Below, piece by piece: positions 1-8,046 of a stretch of 64,000 nucleotides of DNA. Position numbers and translations under genes: made by a program. Origin of the DNA: Larsenimonas rhizosphaerae (lineage in GTDB: Bacteria; Pseudomonadota; Gammaproteobacteria; Pseudomonadales; Halomonadaceae). The stretch's first letter is position 1. Every line of letters begins with the position of its first letter. The notes below the pieces were generated by a model, which was not told the origin of the DNA, searched no databases, and saw nothing but the letters and a program-made list of their open reading frames with translations. The stretch covers positions 1 through 64,000 of the forward strand of contig NZ_JAMLJK010000002.1 of the NCBI RefSeq assembly GCF_023700005.1. The letters run 5' to 3'.

Positions 1-102
1 AGCCGGAACCACCCGATCCCATGCCGAACTCGGAAGTGAAACAGCTTAGCGCCGATGGTAGTGTGGAGCTTCTCCATGCGAGAGTAGGTCATCGTCAGGC
101 AT
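1..102 (+). rRNA. rrf: 5S ribosomal RNA, 3' part (truncated by window edge)
   Basis: The sequence matches the conserved bacterial 5S core: the CCCATGCCGAACTCGGAAGT stretch at 19-38, then AGCGCCGATGGTAGTGTGG and a GCGAGAGTAGG helix near 78-88. The 5' end lies before the window. The exact 3' end is estimated from the closing helix (GTCAGGC) just before the terminator. It is the last gene of an rRNA operon read rightwards. Confidence 0.93.
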
Positions 103-109
103 CTATACC

Positions 110-144
110 AAAGCCCCCGGTCATACGACCAGGGGCTTTTTTTT
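110..144 (+). terminator. rRNA operon intrinsic terminator
   Basis: AAAGCCCC (110-117) pairs with GGGGCTTT (132-139), and the T run continues to 144. It is a textbook Rho-independent terminator directly after 5S. Confidence 0.93.
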
Positions 145-259
145 ATGGCTCAAAAAAACAGCGGTGCAGTGCTCATCACTGTCAAGTCTACTGTCATATC
201 ATTCTGATACACTGGTACTACATCTAGATTGAATCACTAAGCAAGGAGCATTGCTCATA

Positions 260-1618
260 ATGACTACCGATGTTGTCATCCTCGCCGCCGGGCAGGGAAG
301 CCGTATGAAGTCTTCTCTTCCCAAGGTACTTCACCCTCTCGCCGGCAAGCCCATGGTCAGCCATGTTGTGGCGGCTGCAAAAGCGATGGATGATGTCCGC
401 CTGCATGTTGTAGTCGGTCATGGTGCCGAGCGTGTTGAAGAGGCCCTGGCAGCAGAACAGGTTACATTTGCACTGCAACGGGAACAGAAGGGAACCGGCC
501 ACGCCGTGGCCCAGACGCTGGACCAGCTGGGTGATGGCAAGGTTCTGATCCTTTACGGTGATGTACCCCTGATTCAGCCGGAAACTCTCAAGGCCCTGAT
601 GGCCAAGGTAGATGATCAGCATCTGGGACTTTTGACCGTTACGGTGGATAATCCTTCCGGGTATGGGCGAATTGTACGTGACAGCAATAATCGCGTGACT
701 GCCATCGTGGAGCAAAAGGATGCCTCCGATGCTCAGAAAACGATCCGTGAATGTAATACAGGTATTCTCGCAACCACGGCTGCCTCGCTGAAAACCTGGC
801 TGCCTGCGCTGTCCTCGGATAATGCTCAGGGTGAATATTACCTGACGGATATCATTGCGATGGCCGCCAGCGAAGGTATTGCCATCGAGACGGCTGAGCC
901 CGCCTCCGAGCATGAAGTACAAGGGGTCAACGACCGACTTCAGCTGGCTGGTCTGGAGCGTATTTTCCAGAAGGGGCAGGCTGATGAACTGATGCGCAAT
1001 GGTGCCAGCCTCGCTGATCCGTCCAGAATCGATGTTCGAGGCTCGCTCTCGATCGGACAGGACGTCAAGATTGACGTGGGTTGTATCTTTGAAGGTGATG
1101 TCGTATTGGAAGATGGCGTTGAAGTCGGCCCATACACATTGATTTCAAATTCTCGTATCGGGGCTGGTACGGTCATTGCCGCCCACAGTGTCATCGAGCA
1201 GGCTCAGGTCAATGGCAAGGCTGCCATCGGCCCCTTTGCGCGCCTGCGGCCGGGCACCGTACTCGAGCACGGTTCACGAGTAGGCAACTTTGTTGAAACC
1301 AAGAATGCACACGTTGGCGAAGGCAGCAAGATCAATCACCTGAGCTACGTAGGCGATGCGACACTGGGTGAAAACGTCAATGTAGGCGCAGGCACCATTA
1401 CCTGTAACTATGACGGTGTAAACAAGTTCCGGACCGAGATTGGCGATAATGCCTTTATCGGGTCCAACTCTGCGCTGGTCGCACCTGCATCAATTGGAAA
1501 GGGTGCCACGGTTGCCGCAGGCTCTACCATCACCGAACGCGTCAGCGATGACGCTCTTGCAATTGCTCGTGGGCGTCAGGTTGAGAAAAATGACTGGCAG
1601 CGGCCGAGCAGGAAGTAA
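260..1618 (+). CDS. glmU: Bifunctional UDP-N-acetylglucosamine pyrophosphorylase / glucosamine-1-phosphate N-acetyltransferase
   Basis: GlmU acetylates glucosamine-1-phosphate and then uridylylates it to UDP-GlcNAc, the precursor of peptidoglycan and LPS, in the cytosol. The N-terminal nucleotidyltransferase signature LAAGQGSRMK starts at residue 8. The C-terminal half (from about residue 250) is a left-handed beta-helix of hexapeptide repeats and includes the acetyltransferase region with VGAGTITCNYDG. The length of 452 residues is normal for the family. ATG at 260 was preferred over an in-frame TTG at 251 because AGGAG (244-248) lies 11 nt from the ATG but only 2 nt from the TTG. The gene stands alone after the rRNA operon. 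In Pseudomonas, glmU is close to glmR-glmS; here glmS lies about 10 kb away. Confidence 0.97.
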   Translation: MTTDVVILAAGQGSRMKSSLPKVLHPLAGKPMVSHVVAAAKAMDDVRLHVVVGHGAERVEEALAAEQVTFALQREQKGTGHAVAQTLDQLGDGKVLILYGDVPLIQPETLKALMAKVDDQHLGLLTVTVDNPSGYGRIVRDSNNRVTAIVEQKDASDAQKTIRECNTGILATTAASLKTWLPALSSDNAQGEYYLTDIIAMAASEGIAIETAEPASEHEVQGVNDRLQLAGLERIFQKGQADELMRNGASLADPSRIDVRGSLSIGQDVKIDVGCIFEGDVVLEDGVEVGPYTLISNSRIGAGTVIAAHSVIEQAQVNGKAAIGPFARLRPGTVLEHGSRVGNFVETKNAHVGEGSKINHLSYVGDATLGENVNVGAGTITCNYDGVNKFRTEIGDNAFIGSNSALVAPASIGKGATVAAGSTITERVSDDALAIARGRQVEKNDWQRPSRK

Positions 1619-1640
1619 ACCGGGAAGGTAGTACAATCTG

Positions 1641-1667
1641 AAAGCCGGGCATGATGCCCGGCTTTTT
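1641..1667. terminator. Bidirectional intrinsic terminator between glmU and phoU
   Basis: AAAGCCGGGC and GCCCGGCTTT form a perfect stem with a short ATGAT loop. There are T residues on the + side and A residues on the left side, so it can end the convergent glmU and phoU transcripts. Confidence 0.88.
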
Positions 1668-1710
1668 CATGTCTGCAGTATATATTCGTCCATTCAGACA
1701 GCGAGCATGA

Positions 1711-2433
1711 TCAGCTGTCCAGTTCCTTCTCGTCCAGTTCATCCAGTGCGGTATGACGAATATCCAGCCCCTTGACCAGGTAGATCACGGACTCGGCCAG
1801 GTTATTGGCATGGTCACCAATACGCTCCAGAGCGCGCAGCACCCACATGATATTAAGAATCGGACCGATCGAGCGGGCGTCCTCCATCATGAAGGTTACC
1901 AATGCGCGCATGGAGCTTCGATATTCACTGTCTACCGACTCATCCGTATGCAACACATTGAGAGCCAGTGAGGTATCGAAACGGGCAAAGGCCGTCAACG
2001 CATTGCGTAGCATGTCACGTACCTGCTGGCTGATACGCCGAACCTCGATGAACCCGTTGGTCTGATAACCTTCATCAATCAATGACAGGGCATGTCGGGC
2101 AATCTTGTTGGCTTCATCACCGATACGTTCCATGTCGGAAGCAGCACGGGTAACGGCGAGCACCAGACGCAGATCGGATGCGGCGGGCTGACGTCGAGCC
2201 AGAATCTGGGTGCATTCATCATCAATCTGCAACTGCATGGCATTGACGTCATGGTCCTTGTTGCAGACCTCCTCTGCCAGATGCCCATTCCCCTCGAGCA
2301 GTGCGGTGGTGGCATCCTGCACCTGTCTCTCGACGAGGCCACCCATGGCCATCAAGTGGGTTTTCAGAGCATCCAGTTCCTTGTTGAACTGACGCGAAAT
2401 ATGCTGACTGTGATGACCACTGGTGATGTCCAT
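1711..2433 (-). CDS. phoU: Phosphate-specific transport system accessory protein PhoU
   Basis: PhoU couples the Pst phosphate transporter to PhoR and keeps the Pho regulon off when phosphate is plentiful. The protein has two similar three-helix PhoU repeats, each with the family's acidic metal-binding pattern (MERIGDEANKIA in the first half, LERIGDHANNLAE in the second). The start at 2433 gives 240 residues, the usual length, and has AGGGAG 7 nt upstream; a longer in-frame extension to 2484 has no support. It is not next to pst genes here, and phoBR lies about 40 kb away in the window. The pst operon is presumably elsewhere. Confidence 0.95.
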   Translation of the reverse strand: MDITSGHHSQHISRQFNKELDALKTHLMAMGGLVERQVQDATTALLEGNGHLAEEVCNKDHDVNAMQLQIDDECTQILARRQPAASDLRLVLAVTRAASDMERIGDEANKIARHALSLIDEGYQTNGFIEVRRISQQVRDMLRNALTAFARFDTSLALNVLHTDESVDSEYRSSMRALVTFMMEDARSIGPILNIMWVLRALERIGDHANNLAESVIYLVKGLDIRHTALDELDEKELDS

Positions 2434-2533
2434 GGCGCTCCCTGGTGCACTGAATAAGGAGTGAAGTAGAAAAAGTGACGCCACGCTGGCGACACTTGAT
2501 CCTACCCGGCAGGTGTGACGTTATGATGACAGT

Positions 2534-4732
2534 CTAGACAGGCTCCAGCCTGGCAAAACCCAGCACCAGCCATTTGTCGCCATGATCCTCGAAGCTGACG
2601 TGAACGCGCGCTCGATCCCCATTGCCTTCCGCATCAATGATGATGCCTTCGCCAAACATGGGATGACGAACGCGCTGCCCAAGGCTCAGGCCGCTGTCAG
2701 GGGTCGGGTTGGATGTCATGCTGCGGCGTGCCGGGGCAGGTCGCTGGGAGACGGGCCGTGATACCTGTCCCCTCAGGCGTACTTCTTCAAGCAGATTTTC
2801 CGGCAGCTCTCGCAGGAAACGTGAGGGCCGTTGATAGGTTTCCTTGCCATGCAGCCGACGCATTTCAGCATAGGTCAGATAAAGATGTGACATGGCCCGA
2901 GTAATGCCTACATAGCACAGACGACGCTCTTCCTCGAGGCGCCCTGGCTCTTCCATGGACATCTTGTGCGGGAAAAGCCCTTCTTCTACACCCGCGACAA
3001 ATACCACCGGAAATTCCAGGCCCTTCGCAGAATGCAGGGTCATCATCTGGACTGCGTCCTCGAATTCACCGGCCTCATGGTCGCCGGCATCCAGCGCTGC
3101 TTCGGACAGAAACTGCCCCAGACCATTACCGGCTTCGGGCATGTCATCCGTGGTTGAGAACGGATCCGCCAGGGCCACGCTGCGTGCTGCACTGACCAGC
3201 TCCTGCAGGTTTTCCACTCGAGCCTGCCCTTTCTCGCCCTTTTCTGCCTGGTGGTGTTCTATCAGGCCACTCAGGGTAATGACGTGATCAATCTGCTCAT
3301 GCAGTGCCATGCCGGCCGTGTCGTTATCAAGGGTATCGATCAGATCGGCAAACTGGCTGACTGCATTGGCGGCCCGGCCCCTGAGCACACCATGCGATGA
3401 CGCATTGGTGAGCGCCTGCCACAGGGAAATCTGCTGTTCCCGCGCCACATGACGCAGCTGCTCGATGGTCTTTGTGCCAATACCGCGTGCGGGAACATTA
3501 ATGACGCGTTCCAGCGAGGCATCATCTTCACGGTTGACCAGCAGCCGTAGATAGGCCAGCGCATTCTTGATTTCCAGACGTTCATAAAAGCGCTGCCCCC
3601 CGTAAATCCGGTAAGGCATGCCGCTTCTGATCATGGCTTCTTCAATAACGCGGGACTGAGCGTTGGAACGATACAGCACGGCTATTTCATGACGGCTCAT
3701 GCCTTTTTTGACATGTTTCTGAATACTGTCAACGATGAAGCGGGCTTCGTCCAGGTCATTGAAGCCGGCATAGACCGAAATGCGTTCGCCATCTTCGACA
3801 TCCGTCCAGAGCTCTTTCCCCATACGACCGCCATTTTGGCGAATCAGGTGGTTGGCGGCGTCCAGGATCACGTTGGTCGAGCGATAGTTACGCTCCAGAC
3901 GCACAAGATCCGTATTGGCAAACTCGTCTCGAAAGCGCTCCAGGTTTTCAACTTTGGCACCGCGCCAGCCGTAGATGGACTGGTCATCGTCGCCGACGAC
4001 GGTCAGGCACTCACGCGAACCTGCCAGCAGCTTGAGCCAGGCATACTGAAGCGTATTGGTATCCTGAAACTCATCGACCAGCAGGTGAGCGAAGCGGTCC
4101 TGGTAATGAGCCAGCAGACGGGGGTTATCACGCAACAGCTCCAGGCTTCTCAATAGCAGCTCGCCAAAGTCCACCAGACCACCGCGCTCACAGGCGGCCT
4201 GATAGAATTCGTAAAGCTCGATCATCTGCTGCATGTAACTGTCACCGTGGCCATCCAGCTGCGCCGGACGCATGCCTTCTTCCTTGCAGCCGCTGATGAA
4301 GTACATCACCTGTTTGGGAGGGAAACGCTCCTCATCAACATTGTGCTCACGCACAAGACGCTTGATCAGACGGAGCTGATCATCCATGTCGATGATCTGA
4401 AAATGTTCCTGCAGGCCGGCATCCTGCCAATGGGTGCGCAGCAGACGATGTGAGATGGAGTGAAAGGTGCCGACCCACATCCCGCGCAATGACACATCCA
4501 GCAGCGCCTCAAGGCGGGTTCGCATTTCACGAGCGGCCTTGTTGGTAAAGGTCACGGCCATGATGGCATAGGGCGAAAGCCGCTCGTGCTGCATCAGCCA
4601 GCCGATACGGTGAACCAGTACACGTGTCTTGCCGGAACCGGCCCCGGCCAGTACCAGTACATTGCCCTGAGGCGCGCTGACAGCACGGCGCTGCTCGGGG
4701 TTAAGCGAGTCGAGAAGAGGCTGTGAATCCAT
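2534..4732 (-). CDS. uvrD: DNA helicase II (SF1A, 3'-5')
   Basis: UvrD unwinds DNA in nucleotide excision and mismatch repair. Visible motifs in order are Walker A (AGAGSGKTRV, about residue 30), the Walker B region LLVDEFQDTN, motif III GDDDQSIYGWRGA, motif IV RLERNYRST, and the VALL-type MTLHSAKGLEFPVVF plus the final VGITRA helicase motif. The C-terminal Tudor-like tail includes LGQRVRHPMFGEG. The length of 732 residues fits UvrD rather than Rep (shorter). It is transcribed towards phoU with a gap of about 100 bp. Confidence 0.97.
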   Translation of the reverse strand: MDSQPLLDSLNPEQRRAVSAPQGNVLVLAGAGSGKTRVLVHRIGWLMQHERLSPYAIMAVTFTNKAAREMRTRLEALLDVSLRGMWVGTFHSISHRLLRTHWQDAGLQEHFQIIDMDDQLRLIKRLVREHNVDEERFPPKQVMYFISGCKEEGMRPAQLDGHGDSYMQQMIELYEFYQAACERGGLVDFGELLLRSLELLRDNPRLLAHYQDRFAHLLVDEFQDTNTLQYAWLKLLAGSRECLTVVGDDDQSIYGWRGAKVENLERFRDEFANTDLVRLERNYRSTNVILDAANHLIRQNGGRMGKELWTDVEDGERISVYAGFNDLDEARFIVDSIQKHVKKGMSRHEIAVLYRSNAQSRVIEEAMIRSGMPYRIYGGQRFYERLEIKNALAYLRLLVNREDDASLERVINVPARGIGTKTIEQLRHVAREQQISLWQALTNASSHGVLRGRAANAVSQFADLIDTLDNDTAGMALHEQIDHVITLSGLIEHHQAEKGEKGQARVENLQELVSAARSVALADPFSTTDDMPEAGNGLGQFLSEAALDAGDHEAGEFEDAVQMMTLHSAKGLEFPVVFVAGVEEGLFPHKMSMEEPGRLEEERRLCYVGITRAMSHLYLTYAEMRRLHGKETYQRPSRFLRELPENLLEEVRLRGQVSRPVSQRPAPARRSMTSNPTPDSGLSLGQRVRHPMFGEGIIIDAEGNGDRARVHVSFEDHGDKWLVLGFARLEPV

Positions 4733-4810
4733 GGCAAGAGGTCATCGGCAGAAGAGGGAATGTGATTGCCACTTTATCATACCCACCTGTGACCTGCCGT
4801 GACCCACCCG

Positions 4811-5674
4811 TCAGTGGCCGCTGTTGCCTTCCGGGACACGAAGCGGCGCCAGGCTGCGTTTCACGGCGCGTACCTTGTCATCCAGCTGAGAGCCTTTCGA
4901 CTTGGCCACGCCCACGGCCAGGATATCGATCATCACCAGATGCACGATGCGTGACGTCATCGGGGTATAGACTTCACTGTCCTCGCGTACATCAATGAAC
5001 AGCGGAATATTGACGGCATTGGCCAGCGGCGAGTTGCGGGGGCACAGTCCGATCACCGTCGCTCCGGCTTCCCGGGCCAGATCCACGCTACTCAACAGTG
5101 AGCTGGTACGGCCTGTCTGAGAAATAGCCACCACGACGTCTCCCGCGCTTAGCGTGACCGCTGACATGTTCTGCATATGAGGGTCGGCATAGGCTGCGGT
5201 TGATACCTGCAGGCGGAAGAACTTGTGCTGGGCATCGGAAGCCACCGCACCGGAGGCACCGAAGCCGTAAAACTCGACCCGATTGGCCAGTGTCAGTGCC
5301 TGAATGGCCTTGCTGACAGCTTCCGGGTCGGTTCTGTCTCTTACCGACAGCAGAATGCCGATGGTTGAATCAAAGATGCCATTGGTGAACTGCCCAACGT
5401 CATGGCTGTCATCCATCGAAAACTGAGCGTATTGCGCACCGGTTGCCAGCATCTGGGCCAGCCGAAGCTTGAAATCCTGAAAGCCGTCACAGCCCAGCGC
5501 GCGACAGAAACGGATGACCGTCGGTTCGCTGACGCCTGCGTTCTTGGCGATGTCGGCAATGCGCATGTGGATGGCTTCATCGGGATGGCGCAGCACATAA
5601 CGGGCTACTTTCTGTTCTGAACGCCTGAAGTCAGGCAGGCGGTCCCTTAGCTCATCAAACAGGGCAAGACTCAC
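4811..5674 (-). CDS. hexR: RpiR-family transcriptional regulator, HexR type
   Basis: The N-terminal helix-turn-helix of the RpiR family (VSEPTVIRFCRALG) is followed by a C-terminal SIS sugar-phosphate-binding domain (FYGFGASGAVASDAQHKF and ISQTGRTSSLLSSV). HexR proteins repress central carbon genes (zwf, edd, eda, gap) and respond to 2-keto-3-deoxy-6-phosphogluconate. The GTG start at 5674 gives 287 residues, close to Pseudomonas HexR, and has GGGAG 5 nt upstream. Upstream in-frame ATGs would run through the promoter region. No zwf or edd gene is adjacent, so the HexR assignment rests on the sequence only; another RpiR subgroup is possible. A palindrome overlaps its likely promoter. Confidence 0.82.
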   Translation of the reverse strand: MSLALFDELRDRLPDFRRSEQKVARYVLRHPDEAIHMRIADIAKNAGVSEPTVIRFCRALGCDGFQDFKLRLAQMLATGAQYAQFSMDDSHDVGQFTNGIFDSTIGILLSVRDRTDPEAVSKAIQALTLANRVEFYGFGASGAVASDAQHKFFRLQVSTAAYADPHMQNMSAVTLSAGDVVVAISQTGRTSSLLSSVDLAREAGATVIGLCPRNSPLANAVNIPLFIDVREDSEVYTPMTSRIVHLVMIDILAVGVAKSKGSQLDDKVRAVKRSLAPLRVPEGNSGH

Positions 5675-5711
5675 GGTAACTCCCAGTACATACGTTAATG
5701 TCGTTGGCGTC

Positions 5712-5734
5712 ATTATAGTGTCAATAACGCTATA
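5712..5734 (-). promoter_or_regulatory. hexR promoter element with overlapping palindrome
   Basis: On the - strand a perfect -10 hexamer TATAAT (+ strand 5712-5717) lies about 40 bp before the GTG. It overlaps an imperfect palindrome TATAGTG-N7-CGCTATA (5714-5734, one mismatch in 7-bp arms). This placement fits autorepression. No convincing -35 was seen, and the motif does not look like the published HexR operator. Confidence 0.5.
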
Positions 5735-5913
5735 GTAATGTTGCAGCACCTCACCAAATGTGAGTTGTTGGCAAAGTCCGGATGATGCGACGCATGGTAC
5801 TGCGAATCGGGCCTCAGCGTTAGGCTAATATGTGGATTGGACGTTGGTATGATCTGTATAGCCTGCCGTCATCGCCGGCACTCATTGATTTAGGCCCCTT
5901 CAGGGAGTGATTG

Positions 5914-6126
5914 ATGATGCATAAAGATGAACAGCTTTCCTCCATCAAGACGCAGCTTCTCGACATTTTCATGTCAGTTGAAGCCGAGCGGCACCAGCAG
6001 AAGGCCAAAAGGGCCGCTACCCGATACTACCAGGCGCGGCGAGGGATCGAGCTTCACCGCGAACAGCGACGACTCGAGCGCCATATTCGCGGTGATGAAC
6101 TGACGCATCATTCCGGCTCACCCTGA
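5914..6126 (+). CDS. Small basic helical protein, possibly PA3496-like
   Basis: A 70-residue soluble protein, rich in Arg, Gln, Glu and His, with a long predicted helix (YQARRGIELHREQRRLERHI) in the middle-to-C-terminal part. The start at 5914 has AGGGAG 6 nt upstream; in-frame TTG 5911 and ATG 5917 are alternatives. The ARRxIExxxExRRLxxxI pattern recalls small gammaproteobacterial proteins annotated as PA3496 family, but this is a memory-based resemblance, not a proven match. It lies divergent from hexR and 14 bp before the end of motB. No function can be assigned. Confidence 0.62.
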   Translation: MMHKDEQLSSIKTQLLDIFMSVEAERHQQKAKRAATRYYQARRGIELHREQRRLERHIRGDELTHHSGSP

Positions 6127-6140
6127 CGACACCCTCCATC

Positions 6141-7052
6141 TCAGGGCAATGCCTTGAGCACCAGCTCTACGCGCCGATTTTCTGCTCGGCCATCTGGCGT
6201 GTCGTTATCTGCCAGCGGTCGAGTGGATGCCATGCCAACGGCGCGCAATCGGTCGCCTGCAATATTGCGATTTCGAAGCAGGCGCAGTACAGCGCTGGCG
6301 CGGGCAGTTGACAGTTCCCAGTTGGACGGAAAACGTTCCGTTGAAATGGGCTGGCTGTCCGTATGCCCCTCGACCGAAATAGATCCCTTGAATCGCTCCA
6401 GAGCCGGTACCAGTTGCGTCAACAGTCGCTCACCTTCCGGTGAAATGCTCACGTCACCGCTTGAAAACAGCAGACGATCCTGAATCCTGAATGTGATTCC
6501 CTGTGGGGTTGGCTGCACGACTACGCCATCAAGTACCGGCAGCACATCCTTGAGCTGGTCCATTACTCGCATGCCATCGTTGTTGTCAGTGGCAGGGGCA
6601 GCGGAAGCGACCATCGGCATGGGGCCAGTGACACGACCAACGGCCATGAGAGCTTCCGGCGTGAGCGTCAGGTCAGGTGCCGGCGGCAGCGGTGTGGCGG
6701 CCTCTGCGAGAGTCCCGGTTGACATGGCAGGGTCCTGCACCGGTGTGACCGAGCGGGGTGGGCCGACAATTTCACCATTCACCATGGGCTGGATGCCCCT
6801 GTGAAGCGGCATGATTCCGCCGGTGGCAGCCGCCATGCTGACCGGTTCCGGTTCGATATCCGGCACAGGCCGATTGAACATCAGCAAAATGACAAACAGC
6901 ATGATCAGCAGTGTCAGCACATCAAGGTAACTGATCAACCAGCCTGCCTGATCCAGCGAGCTGTCATCAAAGTCCTCTGCCAGCTCGTCCCGGCGCCTGG
7001 CCGGGGTTCGGATCGACAGGGATTCCGGAACCTCAGCGCGCTTCGCGTACAT
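6141..7052 (-). CDS. motB: Flagellar motor stator protein MotB
   Basis: MotB anchors the stator to peptidoglycan and carries the ion-translocating aspartate. The N-terminus has one transmembrane helix (about residues 38-58, ISYLDVLTLLIMLFVILLMF) with Asp44 at the position of the proton/sodium-binding residue. A Pro/Ala-rich periplasmic linker follows, then an OmpA-like peptidoglycan-binding domain (ISVEGHTDSQPIS, then NRRVELVL near the end). The start at 7052 overlaps the motA end by 20 bp and has GGGAG 7 nt upstream. The pair lies away from any flagellar gene in this window. H+ or Na+ coupling cannot be decided here. Confidence 0.9.
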   Translation of the reverse strand: MYAKRAEVPESLSIRTPARRRDELAEDFDDSSLDQAGWLISYLDVLTLLIMLFVILLMFNRPVPDIEPEPVSMAAATGGIMPLHRGIQPMVNGEIVGPPRSVTPVQDPAMSTGTLAEAATPLPPAPDLTLTPEALMAVGRVTGPMPMVASAAPATDNNDGMRVMDQLKDVLPVLDGVVVQPTPQGITFRIQDRLLFSSGDVSISPEGERLLTQLVPALERFKGSISVEGHTDSQPISTERFPSNWELSTARASAVLRLLRNRNIAGDRLRAVGMASTRPLADNDTPDGRAENRRVELVLKALP

Positions 7053-7902
7053 GGGGTTCTCCCGAACGGCGTTGCTCACCCAGTTCATCCTGGTCGCGAT
7101 ATTCTTCAATGAAGGACTGCAGGGTGGCTTCAATGAACGAGGGCAAACGCCGACGGCACATCATTGATACACCTTCTACCACCATGTTCATCGCGATGAC
7201 CCGGCGTTCCGTGCGACGCTCCAGCTTGACCGCGATGGGCTTGAATACCAGGTTGGCCAGCAGGATGCCGTAGAACGTTGTCAGCAGCGCGATACCCATG
7301 CTGGGCCCGATGACTGCAATATCGCCGGTTTTCATCACACTCAACATGTTGATAAGCCCCACCAGGGTACCCAGCATGCCGAAGGCTGGTGCATAGGCGG
7401 CCATGGTTCGAAAGATCTGTGCTTCACCACGCTCGCGCGCCTTCAATCGTGAAATGCGCCAGCGCATCAGATCCACGATTTCCTCTTCCTTGATATTGTC
7501 GATGACCAGGCTGATGCCGGTTTTCAGAAACGGGTTACGGGTCTGGTCCAGCATTTTTTCAATATTTCGCCCCTGGCCATGCATCCACTGTCGGGACAGG
7601 TTGACCAGCTCGCCGATATCTTCCTGAACATGATCATTTTCCTTGCGGAAAACGATCAGGATGACGTTGGCAACATGCGAGAGTTCGCGCAGGGGATAGC
7701 TTAAAAAGGTGGCTGCCAGTGTTCCGATGACCACAATCATCAGACCAGGCATATTGAGAAATGCCAGCGGTGATTCGGCACCGAAGGTAAGGACCGCCAT
7801 CAGCAGGGCCGCAGCGCCTACCAGTCCGATCAGTGTCGAGGGGTTCAGTGGCAGCCGTTTGAACCTGCTAGCCAGTGAGGAGGTTACAGCGTTGGTTGAC
7901 AT
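7033..7902 (-). CDS. motA: Flagellar motor stator protein MotA
   Basis: MotA forms the ion channel with MotB and contacts the rotor. The 289-residue protein has four predicted membrane helices: two near the N-terminus (about 20-60, including LMIVVIGTLAATFLSYPLRE) and two after a cytoplasmic loop (MLGTLVGLINML and MGIALLTTFYGILLANLVF). The cytoplasmic loop contains the RWRISRLKARERGEAQIF stretch typical of MotA/PomA. The start at 7902 removes a non-conserved extension. It is the first gene of a two-gene motAB operon. Confidence 0.9.
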   Translation of the reverse strand: MSTNAVTSSLASRFKRLPLNPSTLIGLVGAAALLMAVLTFGAESPLAFLNMPGLMIVVIGTLAATFLSYPLRELSHVANVILIVFRKENDHVQEDIGELVNLSRQWMHGQGRNIEKMLDQTRNPFLKTGISLVIDNIKEEEIVDLMRWRISRLKARERGEAQIFRTMAAYAPAFGMLGTLVGLINMLSVMKTGDIAVIGPSMGIALLTTFYGILLANLVFKPIAVKLERRTERRVIAMNMVVEGVSMMCRRRLPSFIEATLQSFIEEYRDQDELGEQRRSGEPHVREAR

Positions 7903-7982
7903 GGTGGCCCGTGCCCCTTCAGTAAATGATGACCGAAGATAATCATGGCACCAGCGTACTCGGGCACGGGCAGGGAGAAGGC

Positions 7983-8016
7983 AAAGAAAAAGGGCCGACA
8001 ACAGGGCCTTATCGGC
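7983..8016 (-). terminator. Intrinsic terminator of the NSS-family transporter gene
   Basis: Read on the - strand, GCCGATAA pairs with TTGTCGGC (8 bp with one G-U) around a 7-nt loop, followed by CCTTTTTCTTT. It sits between the transporter stop (8047) and motA start (7902). Confidence 0.8.
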
Positions 8017-8046
8017 ACACTGCCATCAACCCTTTAGAGCGGCTGA

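Noticed and set aside
224-922. Antisense open frame opposite glmU
   Set aside because: Mirror frame of a well-conserved gene with no recognisable domain.
6141-7902. ExbB/ExbD or TolQ/TolR pair
   Set aside because: The second protein has a full OmpA-like domain and the first has a MotA-type cytoplasmic loop, so MotAB is the better call.
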